Of a stretch of DNA of 36,674 nt, positions 24,471 through 32,370 are shown one piece after another. Position numbers and translations under genes: made by a program. How positions within the stretch are numbered: the first letter of the stretch is position 1; every line of letters begins with the position of its first letter. Origin of the DNA: Campylobacterales bacterium (lineage in GTDB: Bacteria > Campylobacterota > Campylobacteria > Campylobacterales > Nautiliaceae); NCBI GenBank assembly GCA_027023105.1, contig JALVWY010000088.1:1-36674 (forward strand). Direction: 5' to 3'. Below the pieces are notes generated by a model that saw only the letters and a program-made list of their open reading frames with translations, made no database searches and was not told the origin of the DNA.

Positions 24471-25537
24471 TTAATAGCCCTTAAATCTTTGTAAGCTTTT
24501 ATTACCCTGTCTTTCATAGAAACTTCACCCTCTCTTAGCCATTTTCTAGGGTCGTAATATTTTTTATTCGGTTTGTCTTCACCTTCAGGGTTACCGATTT
24601 GAGATTGAAGATAATCGTGATATTTTTCAACATATTTTCTTACACCGTCCCAAAAAGCCCATTGTGTATCAGTATCCACATTCATTTTTACAACACCGTA
24701 ATCAAGTGCTTCGTGAATTTTACCAAGTTCGCTTCCGCTTCCTCCGTGAAATACAAATCTAATAGGTTTTTTTTTGTCTAAATTAAATTTTTCTCTTATA
24801 TATTCTTGAGAGTTTTTAAGAATAACAGGCTCTAATTTTACATGTCCGGGTTTATAAACGCCGTGAACATTCCCAAAACTTGCCGCAATAGTAAATAAAT
24901 CGCTAACTTCGCTAAGCTCCTTATAAGCATATGCCACATCTTCTGGTTGAGTATAAAGTTTAGAGTTATCAATTCCGCTGTTATCCACTCCGTCTTCCTC
25001 TCCGCCTGTAACTCCTAGTTCAATTTCAAGCATAATATCAAGCGGAGCCATTTTTTTAAGATATTCTTTACAAGTTTGAACATTTTCTTCAAGTGTTTCT
25101 TCGCTAAGGTCTAACATATGAGAAGAAAAAAGAGGTCTGCCGTGTTCTTTAAAATATTTTGCATTTTCTTCTATAAGCCCGTCAATCCAAGGAAGAAGTT
25201 TTCTAGCTGCGTGGTCTGTATGTAAAATTACAGGAATACCATAAGCTTCAGCCAATGTATGAATATGTTTAGCCCCTGCAACAGCTCCTAAAATCGCCGC
25301 TTTTTGGTCTTTATTATCAAGCCCTTTTCCAGCCCAAAAATGAGCCCCACCGTTACTAAACTGAATAATAACAGGCAAATTTGCTTCTTTTGCCGCTTCC
25401 ATAACGGCATTTGCAGAATCTGTTCCGACTATATTAATAGCAGGAAAGGCAAAACCGTTTTCTTTTGCCCAGTCCATAACTTTTGCCGCTTCACTTCCGC
25501 TTAAAACTCCGGGTTTTACCAAATCCCTAAAACTCAT
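24467..25537 (-). CDS. fba: Class II fructose-bisphosphate aldolase
   Basis: Zinc-dependent aldolase joining or splitting fructose-1,6-bisphosphate. The 356-residue protein has ILHTDHAARKLLPWID with the catalytic Asp and zinc His, LEIELGVTGGEEDGVD, FGNVHGVYKPG with a zinc His, FHGGSGS, and MNVDTDTQWAFWDGVR, the marks of the class IIA (E. coli FbaA-like) type. AAGGAGG lies before the ATG. It follows ppiC by ten bases, the same PEB4-fba order as in Campylobacter. With gapA elsewhere in the window it serves the glycolytic/gluconeogenic trunk. Confidence 0.97.
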   Translation of the reverse strand: MSFRDLVKPGVLSGSEAAKVMDWAKENGFAFPAINIVGTDSANAVMEAAKEANLPVIIQFSNGGAHFWAGKGLDNKDQKAAILGAVAGAKHIHTLAEAYGIPVILHTDHAARKLLPWIDGLIEENAKYFKEHGRPLFSSHMLDLSEETLEENVQTCKEYLKKMAPLDIMLEIELGVTGGEEDGVDNSGIDNSKLYTQPEDVAYAYKELSEVSDLFTIAASFGNVHGVYKPGHVKLEPVILKNSQEYIREKFNLDKKKPIRFVFHGGSGSELGKIHEALDYGVVKMNVDTDTQWAFWDGVRKYVEKYHDYLQSQIGNPEGEDKPNKKYYDPRKWLREGEVSMKDRVIKAYKDLRAIK

Positions 25538-25547
25538 AAATTCCTCC

Positions 25548-26423
25548 TTAACTGTTTGGAATAGAATATTTTACATTTTCGCTAGATTGAATTTTTTGAA
25601 GTTCATCTTTTAATTTAAGTTGTTTTAAATAATTGATAATTTGAGCTTTTACTTTTGCAAAAGGCATATAAGAATTATTTTGTTTACCTTCAACCAAAAT
25701 CACATGATAACCAAATCTTGTATGAACAGGTTTTAGTGTAATTTGACCAGGTTTTAGTTTCTCAGCAGCTTTTGAAAATGCAGGAACCATTTGTTTTGGA
25801 TTAAACCACCCGAGTTCTCCACCGTTAACTTTACTTGGTCCTATTGAATATTCTTTAGCAAGTTTTGCAAATTTTTCTTCAAGAGCTTTTCCTTTTAGCC
25901 CTTTTAATTCGTTAATTAATTTTTGCGCTTCAGCTTCATTTTTTACTAAAATATGTCTGGCTTTAATTTTTGGAGTTGTTTTAAAGTATACATCTTTATT
26001 TTTTTCATAAAAAGCTTTTGCCTCTTTATCTGATATTTTAATATTTTGGTATCTGTTTTTAAGCCACATATCAACTGCCAATTTCATTTTTGCAGCTTTA
26101 AATTGAGGAGTTTTTTCTACTGATTTAGCTTTTTTGTAAAGTTCAAGTGTATTAACATATTGAGATACAAATTTTTTTACATGTTGAGCCGGTAATTCTT
26201 GAAGTTTTATTCTATTATCTCCTGTAATCCCCTGTAAATAAGCGTTTAATTCTCCAACTGTAATTTTTTTACCGTCAAGTGTAGCTAAAACCGTATTATT
26301 TGTAAGACCTTTTAAAGGTTTTCCTATCATTCCGCTACCTTGCATTCCTCCCATTCCCTGCATTCCCGGGAATGCAAAAAGAGCCGCCGCACTAATCATT
26401 GAACCTATTATAATTTTTTTCAT
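25548..26423 (-). CDS. Periplasmic PpiC-type peptidyl-prolyl isomerase (PEB4-like)
   Basis: A 291-residue chaperone/isomerase for outer-membrane protein folding. The signal peptide ends about residue 17 (ALFA). It is followed by a Met/Gly-rich stretch (FPGMQGMGGMQGSGMIG), then an N-terminal helical chaperone domain (about 45-140) and one parvulin domain (about 150-250: KARHILVKNEAEAQKLI, GGELGWFNPKQMVPAF, TRFGYHVILVEGK). A C-terminal helix swaps back onto the chaperone domain in PEB4. It lies between yebC and fba. PEB4/CBF2 is the best-known relative. Confidence 0.92.
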   Translation of the reverse strand: MKKIIIGSMISAAALFAFPGMQGMGGMQGSGMIGKPLKGLTNNTVLATLDGKKITVGELNAYLQGITGDNRIKLQELPAQHVKKFVSQYVNTLELYKKAKSVEKTPQFKAAKMKLAVDMWLKNRYQNIKISDKEAKAFYEKNKDVYFKTTPKIKARHILVKNEAEAQKLINELKGLKGKALEEKFAKLAKEYSIGPSKVNGGELGWFNPKQMVPAFSKAAEKLKPGQITLKPVHTRFGYHVILVEGKQNNSYMPFAKVKAQIINYLKQLKLKDELQKIQSSENVKYSIPNS

Positions 26424-26442
26424 ATTTATCCTTTAATTTTTT

Positions 26443-27159
26443 TTATGCCATATTGTGAATGACATTTTGAATATCATCTATATCTTCTAAAACCTCTATT
26501 AAATGCTCCACTTTTTCTGCCGTTTCATCATCAACATCGCTTTCGTTTGTAGCAATCAGTTGAATATTGCTTTCAAGTATTTCAGCACCTTCTATTGAAC
26601 TTACAGCTTCTAACACATTATTAAAATCTTCAGGGGCTGTTTCTATAACCAATACTTCATCCATATCTTTTATATCTTCGGCACCTGCGTCAATAGCTTT
26701 TTCTTCGATTTCTTCATCTTTATCGGATTTGTTCAAAACAATTATACCTTTTTTCTCAAACATCCAAGCAACACTTCCGCTTGTTCCAAGGTTTCCACCG
26801 GCTTTTTTAAAAGCGTGTCTAACTGCCGCAACCGCTCTGTTTTTATTATCCGTAAGGCACTCAACCATAACGGCAACGCCGCCTGGTCCGTATCCTTCAT
26901 AAACAATCTCTTCTAAAACCATTCCATCAAGATTTCCGGTAGCTTTATCAATTGCCCTTTGAATATTATTCGTAGGCATAGAATCAGCCTTTGCCCTATC
27001 AACCGCAAGTCTTAAAGCGGCATTTGTATCGGGATTTCCCCCGCCGCTTCTGGCTGCAGTCATTATAGCTCTTACATGTTTTGTAAATATTTTACTTTTT
27101 TTTGCGTCTTCTTTAGCTTTGATATGCTTTACTTTAGACCATTTATTATGTCCTGCCAT
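26443..27159 (-). CDS. yebC: YebC/PmpR family protein (TACO1 family)
   Basis: A 238-residue DNA/ribosome-associated protein. It opens [23 protein letters not shown] and has the family segments [50 protein letters not shown] and [11 protein letters not shown]. Members act as transcription regulators, and recent work places some YebC proteins at ribosomes stalled on proline runs. AAGGAG lies 5 nt before the ATG. It leads the yebC-ppiC-fba-deaminase run. Confidence 0.95.
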   Translation of the reverse strand: MAGHNKWSKVKHIKAKEDAKKSKIFTKHVRAIMTAARSGGGNPDTNAALRLAVDRAKADSMPTNNIQRAIDKATGNLDGMVLEEIVYEGYGPGGVAVMVECLTDNKNRAVAAVRHAFKKAGGNLGTSGSVAWMFEKKGIIVLNKSDKDEEIEEKAIDAGAEDIKDMDEVLVIETAPEDFNNVLEAVSSIEGAEILESNIQLIATNESDVDDETAEKVEHLIEVLEDIDDIQNVIHNMA

Positions 27160-27185
27160 ATCTCTCCTTTTTGAAAATATTTGTT

Positions 27186-27191
27186 ATTATA
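27186..27191 (-). promoter_or_regulatory. Sigma70 -10 box of the yebC operon
   Basis: Perfect TATAAT on the minus strand 26 bases upstream of the yebC start, in the divergent gap with nth. No clear -35 box. The same bases read TTATACAAT on the plus strand, so the nth promoter may overlap it. Confidence 0.5.
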
Positions 27192-27219
27192 CAATAAAAA
27201 AATGTATAAAGGATTAATT

Positions 27220-27864
27220 ATGGTTTTAAGAACGCCCAAAGAGCTTGAAGAAATTAAAAAAAGATTCCTGGAACATTATAAAGGAAGCAAAACGGAGCTT
27301 AAATATAAAAACGATTACGAGCTTTTAATAGATATTATTTTAAGTGCCCAATGCACCGACAAAAGAGTAAATATTATAACTCCCGCCCTGTTTGAAAAAT
27401 ATCCGGATATTGATTCTCTTGCTAAGGCTGATTTAGAAGATGTAAAAGAGATTATAAAATCATGCTCGTTTTTTAACAACAAAGCAAAAAACATAATAGA
27501 AATGGCAAAAAAAGTCAAAAACGAATATAACGGCAAAATACCAAGAGAGCATAAAGAACTTATAAAACTTCCGGGTGTTGGAAACAAAACGGCAAATGTA
27601 TTTTTGATTGAACTTGAAGGGGCAAATAAAATGGCTGTAGATACCCATGTATTTAGAGTAACTCACCGCTTGGGAATTACAGATGCAAAAAATGTCACGG
27701 AAACGGAAAAAGACTTGGTAAAAGCCTTTAAAACCGACCTTAATGAGCTACATCAGGCTTTTGTGTTATTCGGAAGATATATCTGCACGGCAAAAAATCC
27801 AAAATGCGACAAATGTTTTGTGACGGATTTTTGCGTCAGCAAAGAGGTTTTTAAGGCAAAATGA
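27220..27864 (+). CDS. nth: Endonuclease III (DNA glycosylase/AP lyase)
   Basis: Removes oxidised pyrimidines in base-excision repair. The 214-residue protein has the helix-hairpin-helix KLPGVGNKTANVFL with the catalytic Lys, the catalytic Asp in AVDTHVFRVTHRLG, and the 4Fe-4S ligands as Cys-x6-Cys-x2-Cys-x5-Cys at the C-terminus (CTAKNPKCDKCFVTDFC). The frame is open further upstream, with a TTG at 27181 and an out-of-place ATG at 27202, but AAGGA lies 6 nt before ATG 27220, which gives the usual N-terminus. Convergent with the Fic gene; an AT-only inverted repeat lies between them. Confidence 0.95.
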   Translation: MVLRTPKELEEIKKRFLEHYKGSKTELKYKNDYELLIDIILSAQCTDKRVNIITPALFEKYPDIDSLAKADLEDVKEIIKSCSFFNNKAKNIIEMAKKVKNEYNGKIPREHKELIKLPGVGNKTANVFLIELEGANKMAVDTHVFRVTHRLGITDAKNVTETEKDLVKAFKTDLNELHQAFVLFGRYICTAKNPKCDKCFVTDFCVSKEVFKAK

Positions 27865-27901
27865 TTATTAAAATTCTGGGATTTTAATATCCGATCTTAA
27901 A

Positions 27902-28585
27902 CTAATTTATTAATTCTAAACTTTTATTTATACTGTTTTTTAAAAATTTATATAAATTATGTTTATTATTTATAGCTTTTAAATATTCATCTCTGCTTTC
28001 GTTTTTAATAAGAGGAGGAACAATATTATTTTGTATAGTCTGATAAGCCATTAAAAGCCTTCCAACTCTTCCATTGCCATCAGCAAATGGATGTATCCTT
28101 TCAAATAAGATATGAAATTCTGCAATATTTTCCAAATTCATATTATTGCTTGGAAATTTATATAATAAATTTTCTATTTCGTTTGCAATTTTATGGGGTA
28201 AAGACAATTCTATATTCACGCCTTTTATATATCTTTCATCTTGCCTGTAAGCCCCAATTGGTTTAGACACATATTCAGGAGCTACATTGAGAGCATCTTC
28301 AAACATAATGGCGTGAATATCTTTTATAAAATTGCTGCTCATTATATTATTTGGATTTTGTGCTTCTCGAATCACTACATCATAGGCTTTTGCAAATCCT
28401 AAAATCACAAGTTGTTCTCCAAGAGGTTTATGCCCGGCAGTATGCCCTAATTCCAATAACTCTTTTGTTTCACCAAAAGAAAGAGTTGTTCCTTCCATTG
28501 CATTTGAATGATGAGTGATAGAAATACGAAGAAGGCGAAATAACTGTTCTCTTTGTTTAAGTGATAACTTATTTAGTTGTTGCAT
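27902..28585 (-). CDS. Fic-domain protein with N-terminal inhibitory helix
   Basis: A 227-residue Fic enzyme, a family that mostly transfers AMP to Tyr, Thr or Ser of target proteins. The active loop HPFADGNGRVGR (residues 165-176) is complete, with the catalytic His165 and the anion-binding N-terminus of the next helix. Residues 27-32, SNAMEG, match the inhibitory motif (S/T)xxxE(G/N) and lie before the Fic core, which makes it a class II, self-inhibited Fic protein. AAAGG lies before the ATG. It follows the pentapeptide-like gene by four bases and shares its promoter. A stand-alone regulator, toxin or anti-phage role cannot be decided from sequence. Confidence 0.9.
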   Translation of the reverse strand: MQQLNKLSLKQREQLFRLLRISITHHSNAMEGTTLSFGETKELLELGHTAGHKPLGEQLVILGFAKAYDVVIREAQNPNNIMSSNFIKDIHAIMFEDALNVAPEYVSKPIGAYRQDERYIKGVNIELSLPHKIANEIENLLYKFPSNNMNLENIAEFHILFERIHPFADGNGRVGRLLMAYQTIQNNIVPPLIKNESRDEYLKAINNKHNLYKFLKNSINKSLELIN

Positions 28586-28589
28586 TTTA

Positions 28590-30170
28590 TTACCTTTTTG
28601 TATTTCTTTTAATTGAAACTATAATTTGCCATATTAATATTGAAAAAATTATATAAAATATTAAAGAAATAAATTCTAAACCTTTTTTAAGAAATTTTGA
28701 AAAAGGTAAAATATTTTTTGCAAAACTATTTAATAAGTCCGTAAAATATTCAATATAAATATTTATTGGTGGATATATCTTATATAACCAATTCTGTTCA
28801 TATCCATAAATAATCAAACAATATAATAAAGCAAACCCTATAATCCATAAGATTGGCTTAAAATAATTTTGAGCAAATGATGAAATATAATCATTTATAT
28901 AAAATACAATTTTTTCTTGTATATTACCCCTTAATTGTTTTGTTTTTAGTTCTTCTTTATATTTTTTCATTTCTTGGACAAAATATTTATTGGCTTCTAT
29001 GTAATTATTAATTTTATCAAAAGAGTGTTTTATAATTCTAAAGGTCTCTCTATTTGTATTTTGAAATTCAATATTTATATTTAAAAAATTCGGGGCTTCT
29101 TTGATATTTATATTTTCAATATCAAGACCACTTTCAAAAGTGCTATTTCTAAAATTTATAAAATCTAAGAATGTTGCATATTTAAAGATAGCTATTTCTT
29201 CCTTTTTCTTATTTTCTGTGCCAAATTTACAATTTTCAAAAACAACAAAATCATCAAATATACTTTTATATATTTTAAATTGTTCAAATTCGGTTCCAAA
29301 AAAATCTACAATTTTTTCAAAGTTAGAATTATTAATTTCAAATTTATTTAAACTATTTTCTTTAAATTCAAACTTACTCTTAAAATTACTATTTAGAATT
29401 TCAAAATTTTTGATTTTATATTTGTTTAATATAAATTTTTTCTCAAAAATACAACTATTAAATCTAATATCTTCTATTTCATTATTTTCTTTATTTTCAT
29501 TATAATGATATTGATTTGTATTGAAAAGCATATCTTTAAAAGAAACTCTATTAAATTCAATATTTTTATGAAATTTACAAGTATACTCAAACTGTGAATA
29601 ATTATAAGTAGCTAATTTTTTTTGTTCTTCTGGTATATAATTTGATACAGTTTCGTAAAATTCACATATTTGATAAATCACATTGTATTCCTTTTTCAAA
29701 ACTCCATAATCATACAATGTCCATCTATCGTGAAACTTACAATCTTGAAAAAAACATTCTACATTTTCTAAATCTAAACTTGAAAGATAAAATTCACAAC
29801 AATTAAAACATATTTGACCAAATAGATTTAAAATTTTTAGATAATCAAATGTATCTCGTCCATCTCTTTTAGGAAAGTGAATAAAACTTGGGATAAAAAT
29901 GCTCTTTTTTAAAGATTCATTGTATTTATTTTTATCAAATTTACTATTTTTTAGATAAGAAGCAATTTCATCTTTTGAATATTTATCATCAAGCAATTCT
30001 CTATGCTTAAATACTTGCTCAATTGTATAATTTATAAACTCATTATAAAAACTAGACAATAGCCCAGAATGACGATCTTTTTGATAATCATTTTTTATGC
30101 AATGTAATATGCATTTATCATTATTTCTATAAATATCCCTTTCACATTTATCCATATTACATATTTTCAT
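28590..30170 (-). CDS. Pentapeptide-like membrane protein with N-terminal Cys cluster
   Basis: A 526-residue protein, not assigned to a pathway. The first 24 residues carry four Cys (Cys4, Cys9, Cys20, Cys24) and a His that could bind zinc. Residues about 110-370 are full of degenerate A(N/D)LxF-type pentapeptide units (FNCCEFYLSSLDLENVEC, NFRNSTFESGLDI and similar), expected to form a right-handed beta solenoid. The stretch ETFRIIKHSFDKINNYIEANKYF is conserved in such proteins by memory. Two or three membrane helices lie at about 430-450 and 495-517. Very Asn/Lys/Ile/Phe-rich and more AT-rich to the eye than the flanking housekeeping genes. No good Shine-Dalgarno site precedes the ATG. It forms an operon with the Fic gene. 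Confidence 0.75.
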   Translation of the reverse strand: MKICNMDKCERDIYRNNDKCILHCIKNDYQKDRHSGLLSSFYNEFINYTIEQVFKHRELLDDKYSKDEIASYLKNSKFDKNKYNESLKKSIFIPSFIHFPKRDGRDTFDYLKILNLFGQICFNCCEFYLSSLDLENVECFFQDCKFHDRWTLYDYGVLKKEYNVIYQICEFYETVSNYIPEEQKKLATYNYSQFEYTCKFHKNIEFNRVSFKDMLFNTNQYHYNENKENNEIEDIRFNSCIFEKKFILNKYKIKNFEILNSNFKSKFEFKENSLNKFEINNSNFEKIVDFFGTEFEQFKIYKSIFDDFVVFENCKFGTENKKKEEIAIFKYATFLDFINFRNSTFESGLDIENINIKEAPNFLNINIEFQNTNRETFRIIKHSFDKINNYIEANKYFVQEMKKYKEELKTKQLRGNIQEKIVFYINDYISSFAQNYFKPILWIIGFALLYCLIIYGYEQNWLYKIYPPINIYIEYFTDLLNSFAKNILPFSKFLKKGLEFISLIFYIIFSILIWQIIVSIKRNTKR

Positions 30171-30193
30171 TAATAATGGCTATTCCATTTAAT

Positions 30194-30221
30194 ATTATAA
30201 AATTTCATAATTATTTCTCAA
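30194..30221 (-). promoter_or_regulatory. Sigma70 promoter of the pentapeptide/Fic pair
   Basis: Minus strand TTGAGA, 16-base spacer, TATAAT. The -35 overlaps the stop of the upstream methyltransferase gene and the -10 lies 24 bases before the pentapeptide-like gene, so the pair can be expressed on its own. Confidence 0.6.
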
Positions 30222-30888
30222 AAACCAAAATCATTTTTTCAGCCTCTTCACTTCCGTAAAGAGAAATAGGAACCATATTTTTTAATTTCATACTGGTAAG
30301 TTTTTCAATCTCTTCTACTGAATGATAATATTGTGTTATTGATTTTTGTTTTTTTATGTAGCAGTTATTATCTTTTTTTTCAAAAAGTGTAATTTCGGTA
30401 ATTAATTTATTATCTTCAAATTGACTGTAAAGTGTAGAAAATCTGTTTTCATCTTCGGCTTTTAAATTTCCAATAGCCAACTCATCCATTGCATAAAAAG
30501 TATTAATATCAAATATAAAATATTTTTCCACTACTTTTTCAACACAGGAAAAAAATATTTTAAGCTCATTTTTATCCATATAATTAATTACATCAAAAAT
30601 AGCCGTGGCAGCTTCAAATTTTTCTTTCATATCGCAAATATTTGTATTTTCACAATTACAGCCCTTTTTTTGTGCCTTTTTTACCTGAGAAGAGCTTAAA
30701 TCAACACCTTTTATATCAATACCGGCTTTTTTTGCCATTAAACAAAAATCTCCGCCCCCACATCCTATATCAAGAAGATTTTTAATATTTAATTCTTTTA
30801 TAATATCCAAAAAACTGCCCCAAAGCATATCGGCGGCTTCTTTATCTAAAAAAAGCTCTTCAATTTCAGCATATAGTTCAAGCCCCAT
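30211..30888 (-). CDS. SAM-dependent methyltransferase (class I)
   Basis: A 225-residue methyltransferase. The SAM-binding motif I is LLDIGCGGGDFCLMAKKAG (about residues 37-55), followed by the acidic end of strand 2 in IKGVDLS and a motif with ATAIFDVINYM. The middle part FDINTFYAMDELA resembles small-molecule methyltransferases. Substrate not recognised. Its start overlaps hisG by 11 bases, and it ends the rpoD-nadE run. Confidence 0.82.
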   Translation of the reverse strand: MGLELYAEIEELFLDKEAADMLWGSFLDIIKELNIKNLLDIGCGGGDFCLMAKKAGIDIKGVDLSSSQVKKAQKKGCNCENTNICDMKEKFEAATAIFDVINYMDKNELKIFFSCVEKVVEKYFIFDINTFYAMDELAIGNLKAEDENRFSTLYSQFEDNKLITEITLFEKKDNNCYIKKQKSITQYYHSVEEIEKLTSMKLKNMVPISLYGSEEAEKMILVFEK

Positions 30889-31489
30889 GAACCTGTCCTA
30901 TTTTTGCAATTAAATCTAAGATTTCTTTTTTATTTGTGCTAAATGAATTTTTATTAGCAATAACTCTTGCGGATGAGTGCATAATAACCTCTTTTTCTTC
31001 CATTCCGTTTTCTTTTAGTGTTCCGCCTGTTTGGACAATATCAACTATTACATCACTAAGCCCTACAAGTGGAGATAGTTCAATAGAACCGTTTAGTTTA
31101 ATAATTTCTATTGGGATTCCTTTTTTTGAAAAATATTTTTTTGCAATATTTTGAAGTTTTGTAGCAACTTTAATTCTAGTTTTGCTTTTATAACTCTCAT
31201 CCCCTTTTATCCCGGCGACACTGACCCTACACTCTCCAAGTCCTAAATCCATAAGTTCCAAAACATCTGAATTAAGCTCGGTAATCACATCATATCCCAC
31301 AACTCCAATATCTGCCGCTTGCTTCTGGACATAAGTTGCCACATCCCAGTTTCTTACATTCAAAAATGTAAATCCAGCCTTTTTTAAAATAAGTTTTCTG
31401 TTTTCAAACTCAAAATCCTCATTAAAAATCTTCTTAAAAATCGCCAAAACATCCTCGGCAATTCTACCTTTTGGTAAAGCTATTGTCAT
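30878..31489 (-). CDS. hisG: ATP phosphoribosyltransferase, short form
   Basis: First step of histidine synthesis: ATP plus PRPP to phosphoribosyl-ATP. The 203-residue protein starts MTIALPKGRIAEDVLAIFKK and has AADIGVVGYDVI, the PRPP loop VGLSDVIVDIVQTGGTLKENGM, and ends as a short-form HisG. Short forms lack the C-terminal regulatory domain and need HisZ, which is not in this window. Campylobacter jejuni has the long form, so this is a useful lineage mark. It overlaps coaX by 26 bases. Confidence 0.95.
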   Translation of the reverse strand: MTIALPKGRIAEDVLAIFKKIFNEDFEFENRKLILKKAGFTFLNVRNWDVATYVQKQAADIGVVGYDVITELNSDVLELMDLGLGECRVSVAGIKGDESYKSKTRIKVATKLQNIAKKYFSKKGIPIEIIKLNGSIELSPLVGLSDVIVDIVQTGGTLKENGMEEKEVIMHSSARVIANKNSFSTNKKEILDLIAKIGQVHGA

Positions 31490-32081
31490 TATTTTCCTTT
31501 ATTGTTTTTTCCATTCCCCTAAAAACCAAATCTTTTATATAAATTCCATCAACAAAAGAGCTCAAAAACTCCCCGTCTCCTCCTGTAAAATAATAAGGTC
31601 CTTTAAAAGATTTTATAATCTCCAAAATCGCTCCCACACTTCCGTATAAAAGAGCTTCGTTTGTATTTTGAGGAAGTTTATCTAAATCAAACTTTTTTAT
31701 TTCCATATCCAAAACTTTTGAAATTTTAACAAAAGCTTCCTTAAAAGCAAAAATTCCGGGCATTATAATCCCGCCTTTATGAACTCCGTTTTGCATAATA
31801 TCAATCGTTACCGCACTTCCTGCATCTACAACGACTCCGTTTTTTATACTTTTACAAGCCATTATTCTGTCAATTCCGAGATTTTTATAATCTGTTTTAA
31901 AATTTACATAATTTTTTAAATTAATTGCACTTGGATTTAATTTTAGAAGTTCTTTTTCTTTTTGTTCATTTACACTTATATAAAAAATTTTTTTGTTAAA
32001 TTTTTTGATTTTTTTTAAGTCATAAATTCTCTCATTTTCTAAAATGTGATAATTTGTATTTCCAATATCAATTAAAATCAA
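31464..32081 (-). CDS. coaX: Type III pantothenate kinase
   Basis: Phosphorylates pantothenate, the first step of coenzyme A synthesis. The 205-residue protein has the ASKHA phosphate loop IDIGNTN at residues 4-10, NLGIDRIMACKS, VVVDAGSAVTIDIM, the conserved GGIIMPG, and TGGDGEFL. It is short for the family (about 250), as usual for Campylobacterota members. It overlaps the 100-residue gene upstream by 14 bases and hisG downstream. Confidence 0.92.
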   Translation of the reverse strand: MILIDIGNTNYHILENERIYDLKKIKKFNKKIFYISVNEQKEKELLKLNPSAINLKNYVNFKTDYKNLGIDRIMACKSIKNGVVVDAGSAVTIDIMQNGVHKGGIIMPGIFAFKEAFVKISKVLDMEIKKFDLDKLPQNTNEALLYGSVGAILEIIKSFKGPYYFTGGDGEFLSSFVDGIYIKDLVFRGMEKTIKENNDNSFTKR

Positions 32082-32370
32082 AAATCCTCCAATCTTTTAA
32101 AAGCTCTTTTGTTTTAGAACAAACAGGAGCGTTTATGATTAAAATTTTCTTTTTATATCTAAAATTAATTTCAGGTAAAAGTTTAAAATATTCTTCAATA
32201 TCTTTTTTTAAAATTCTTGTTTTTTTATCTATTTTCAAAATAAAACAATATTCATTTTTGATATTAACTCCAAGATATGCTTTTATTTTTTTTCTGGTAT
32301 TTAATTCAATAGGCTTTAATTCTTTACATATGATTTTATTTTTAATTAAAATATTTAAAATTTCTTTCAT
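32068..32370 (-). CDS. Conserved-position small protein, function unknown
   Basis: A 100-residue, Lys/Ile-rich soluble protein that I do not recognise. It has no signal or membrane helix. The predicted pattern is alpha/beta: a short N-terminal helix, beta strands (IKAYLGVNIKNEYCFILKI), a helix (KKDIEEYFKLLPEI) and a C-terminal KKILIINAPVCSKTKELLKDW with a Cys after a strand. The start shares a base with the xerC/D-like stop (TAATG) and the end overlaps coaX by 14 bases. This tight coupling supports it being a real gene. Confidence 0.75.
   Translation of the reverse strand: MKEILNILIKNKIICKELKPIELNTRKKIKAYLGVNIKNEYCFILKIDKKTRILKKDIEEYFKLLPEINFRYKKKILIINAPVCSKTKELLKDWRIFDFN

Noticed and set aside
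26567-26902. 111-codon plus-strand open frame inside yebC
   Set aside because: It lies wholly opposite a well-conserved gene, has no ribosome site and a Ser/Ile-rich composition typical of an antisense shadow.
27866-27889. Terminator between nth and the Fic gene
   Set aside because: The inverted repeat ATTAAAAT/ATTTTAAT is all A/T and has no T run on either side; a terminator role is too uncertain to list.
29101-29505. 134-codon plus-strand open frame inside the pentapeptide-like gene
   Set aside because: AT-rich antisense frame of low complexity, with no ribosome site; a by-product of the Asn/Lys/Phe-rich coding strand.
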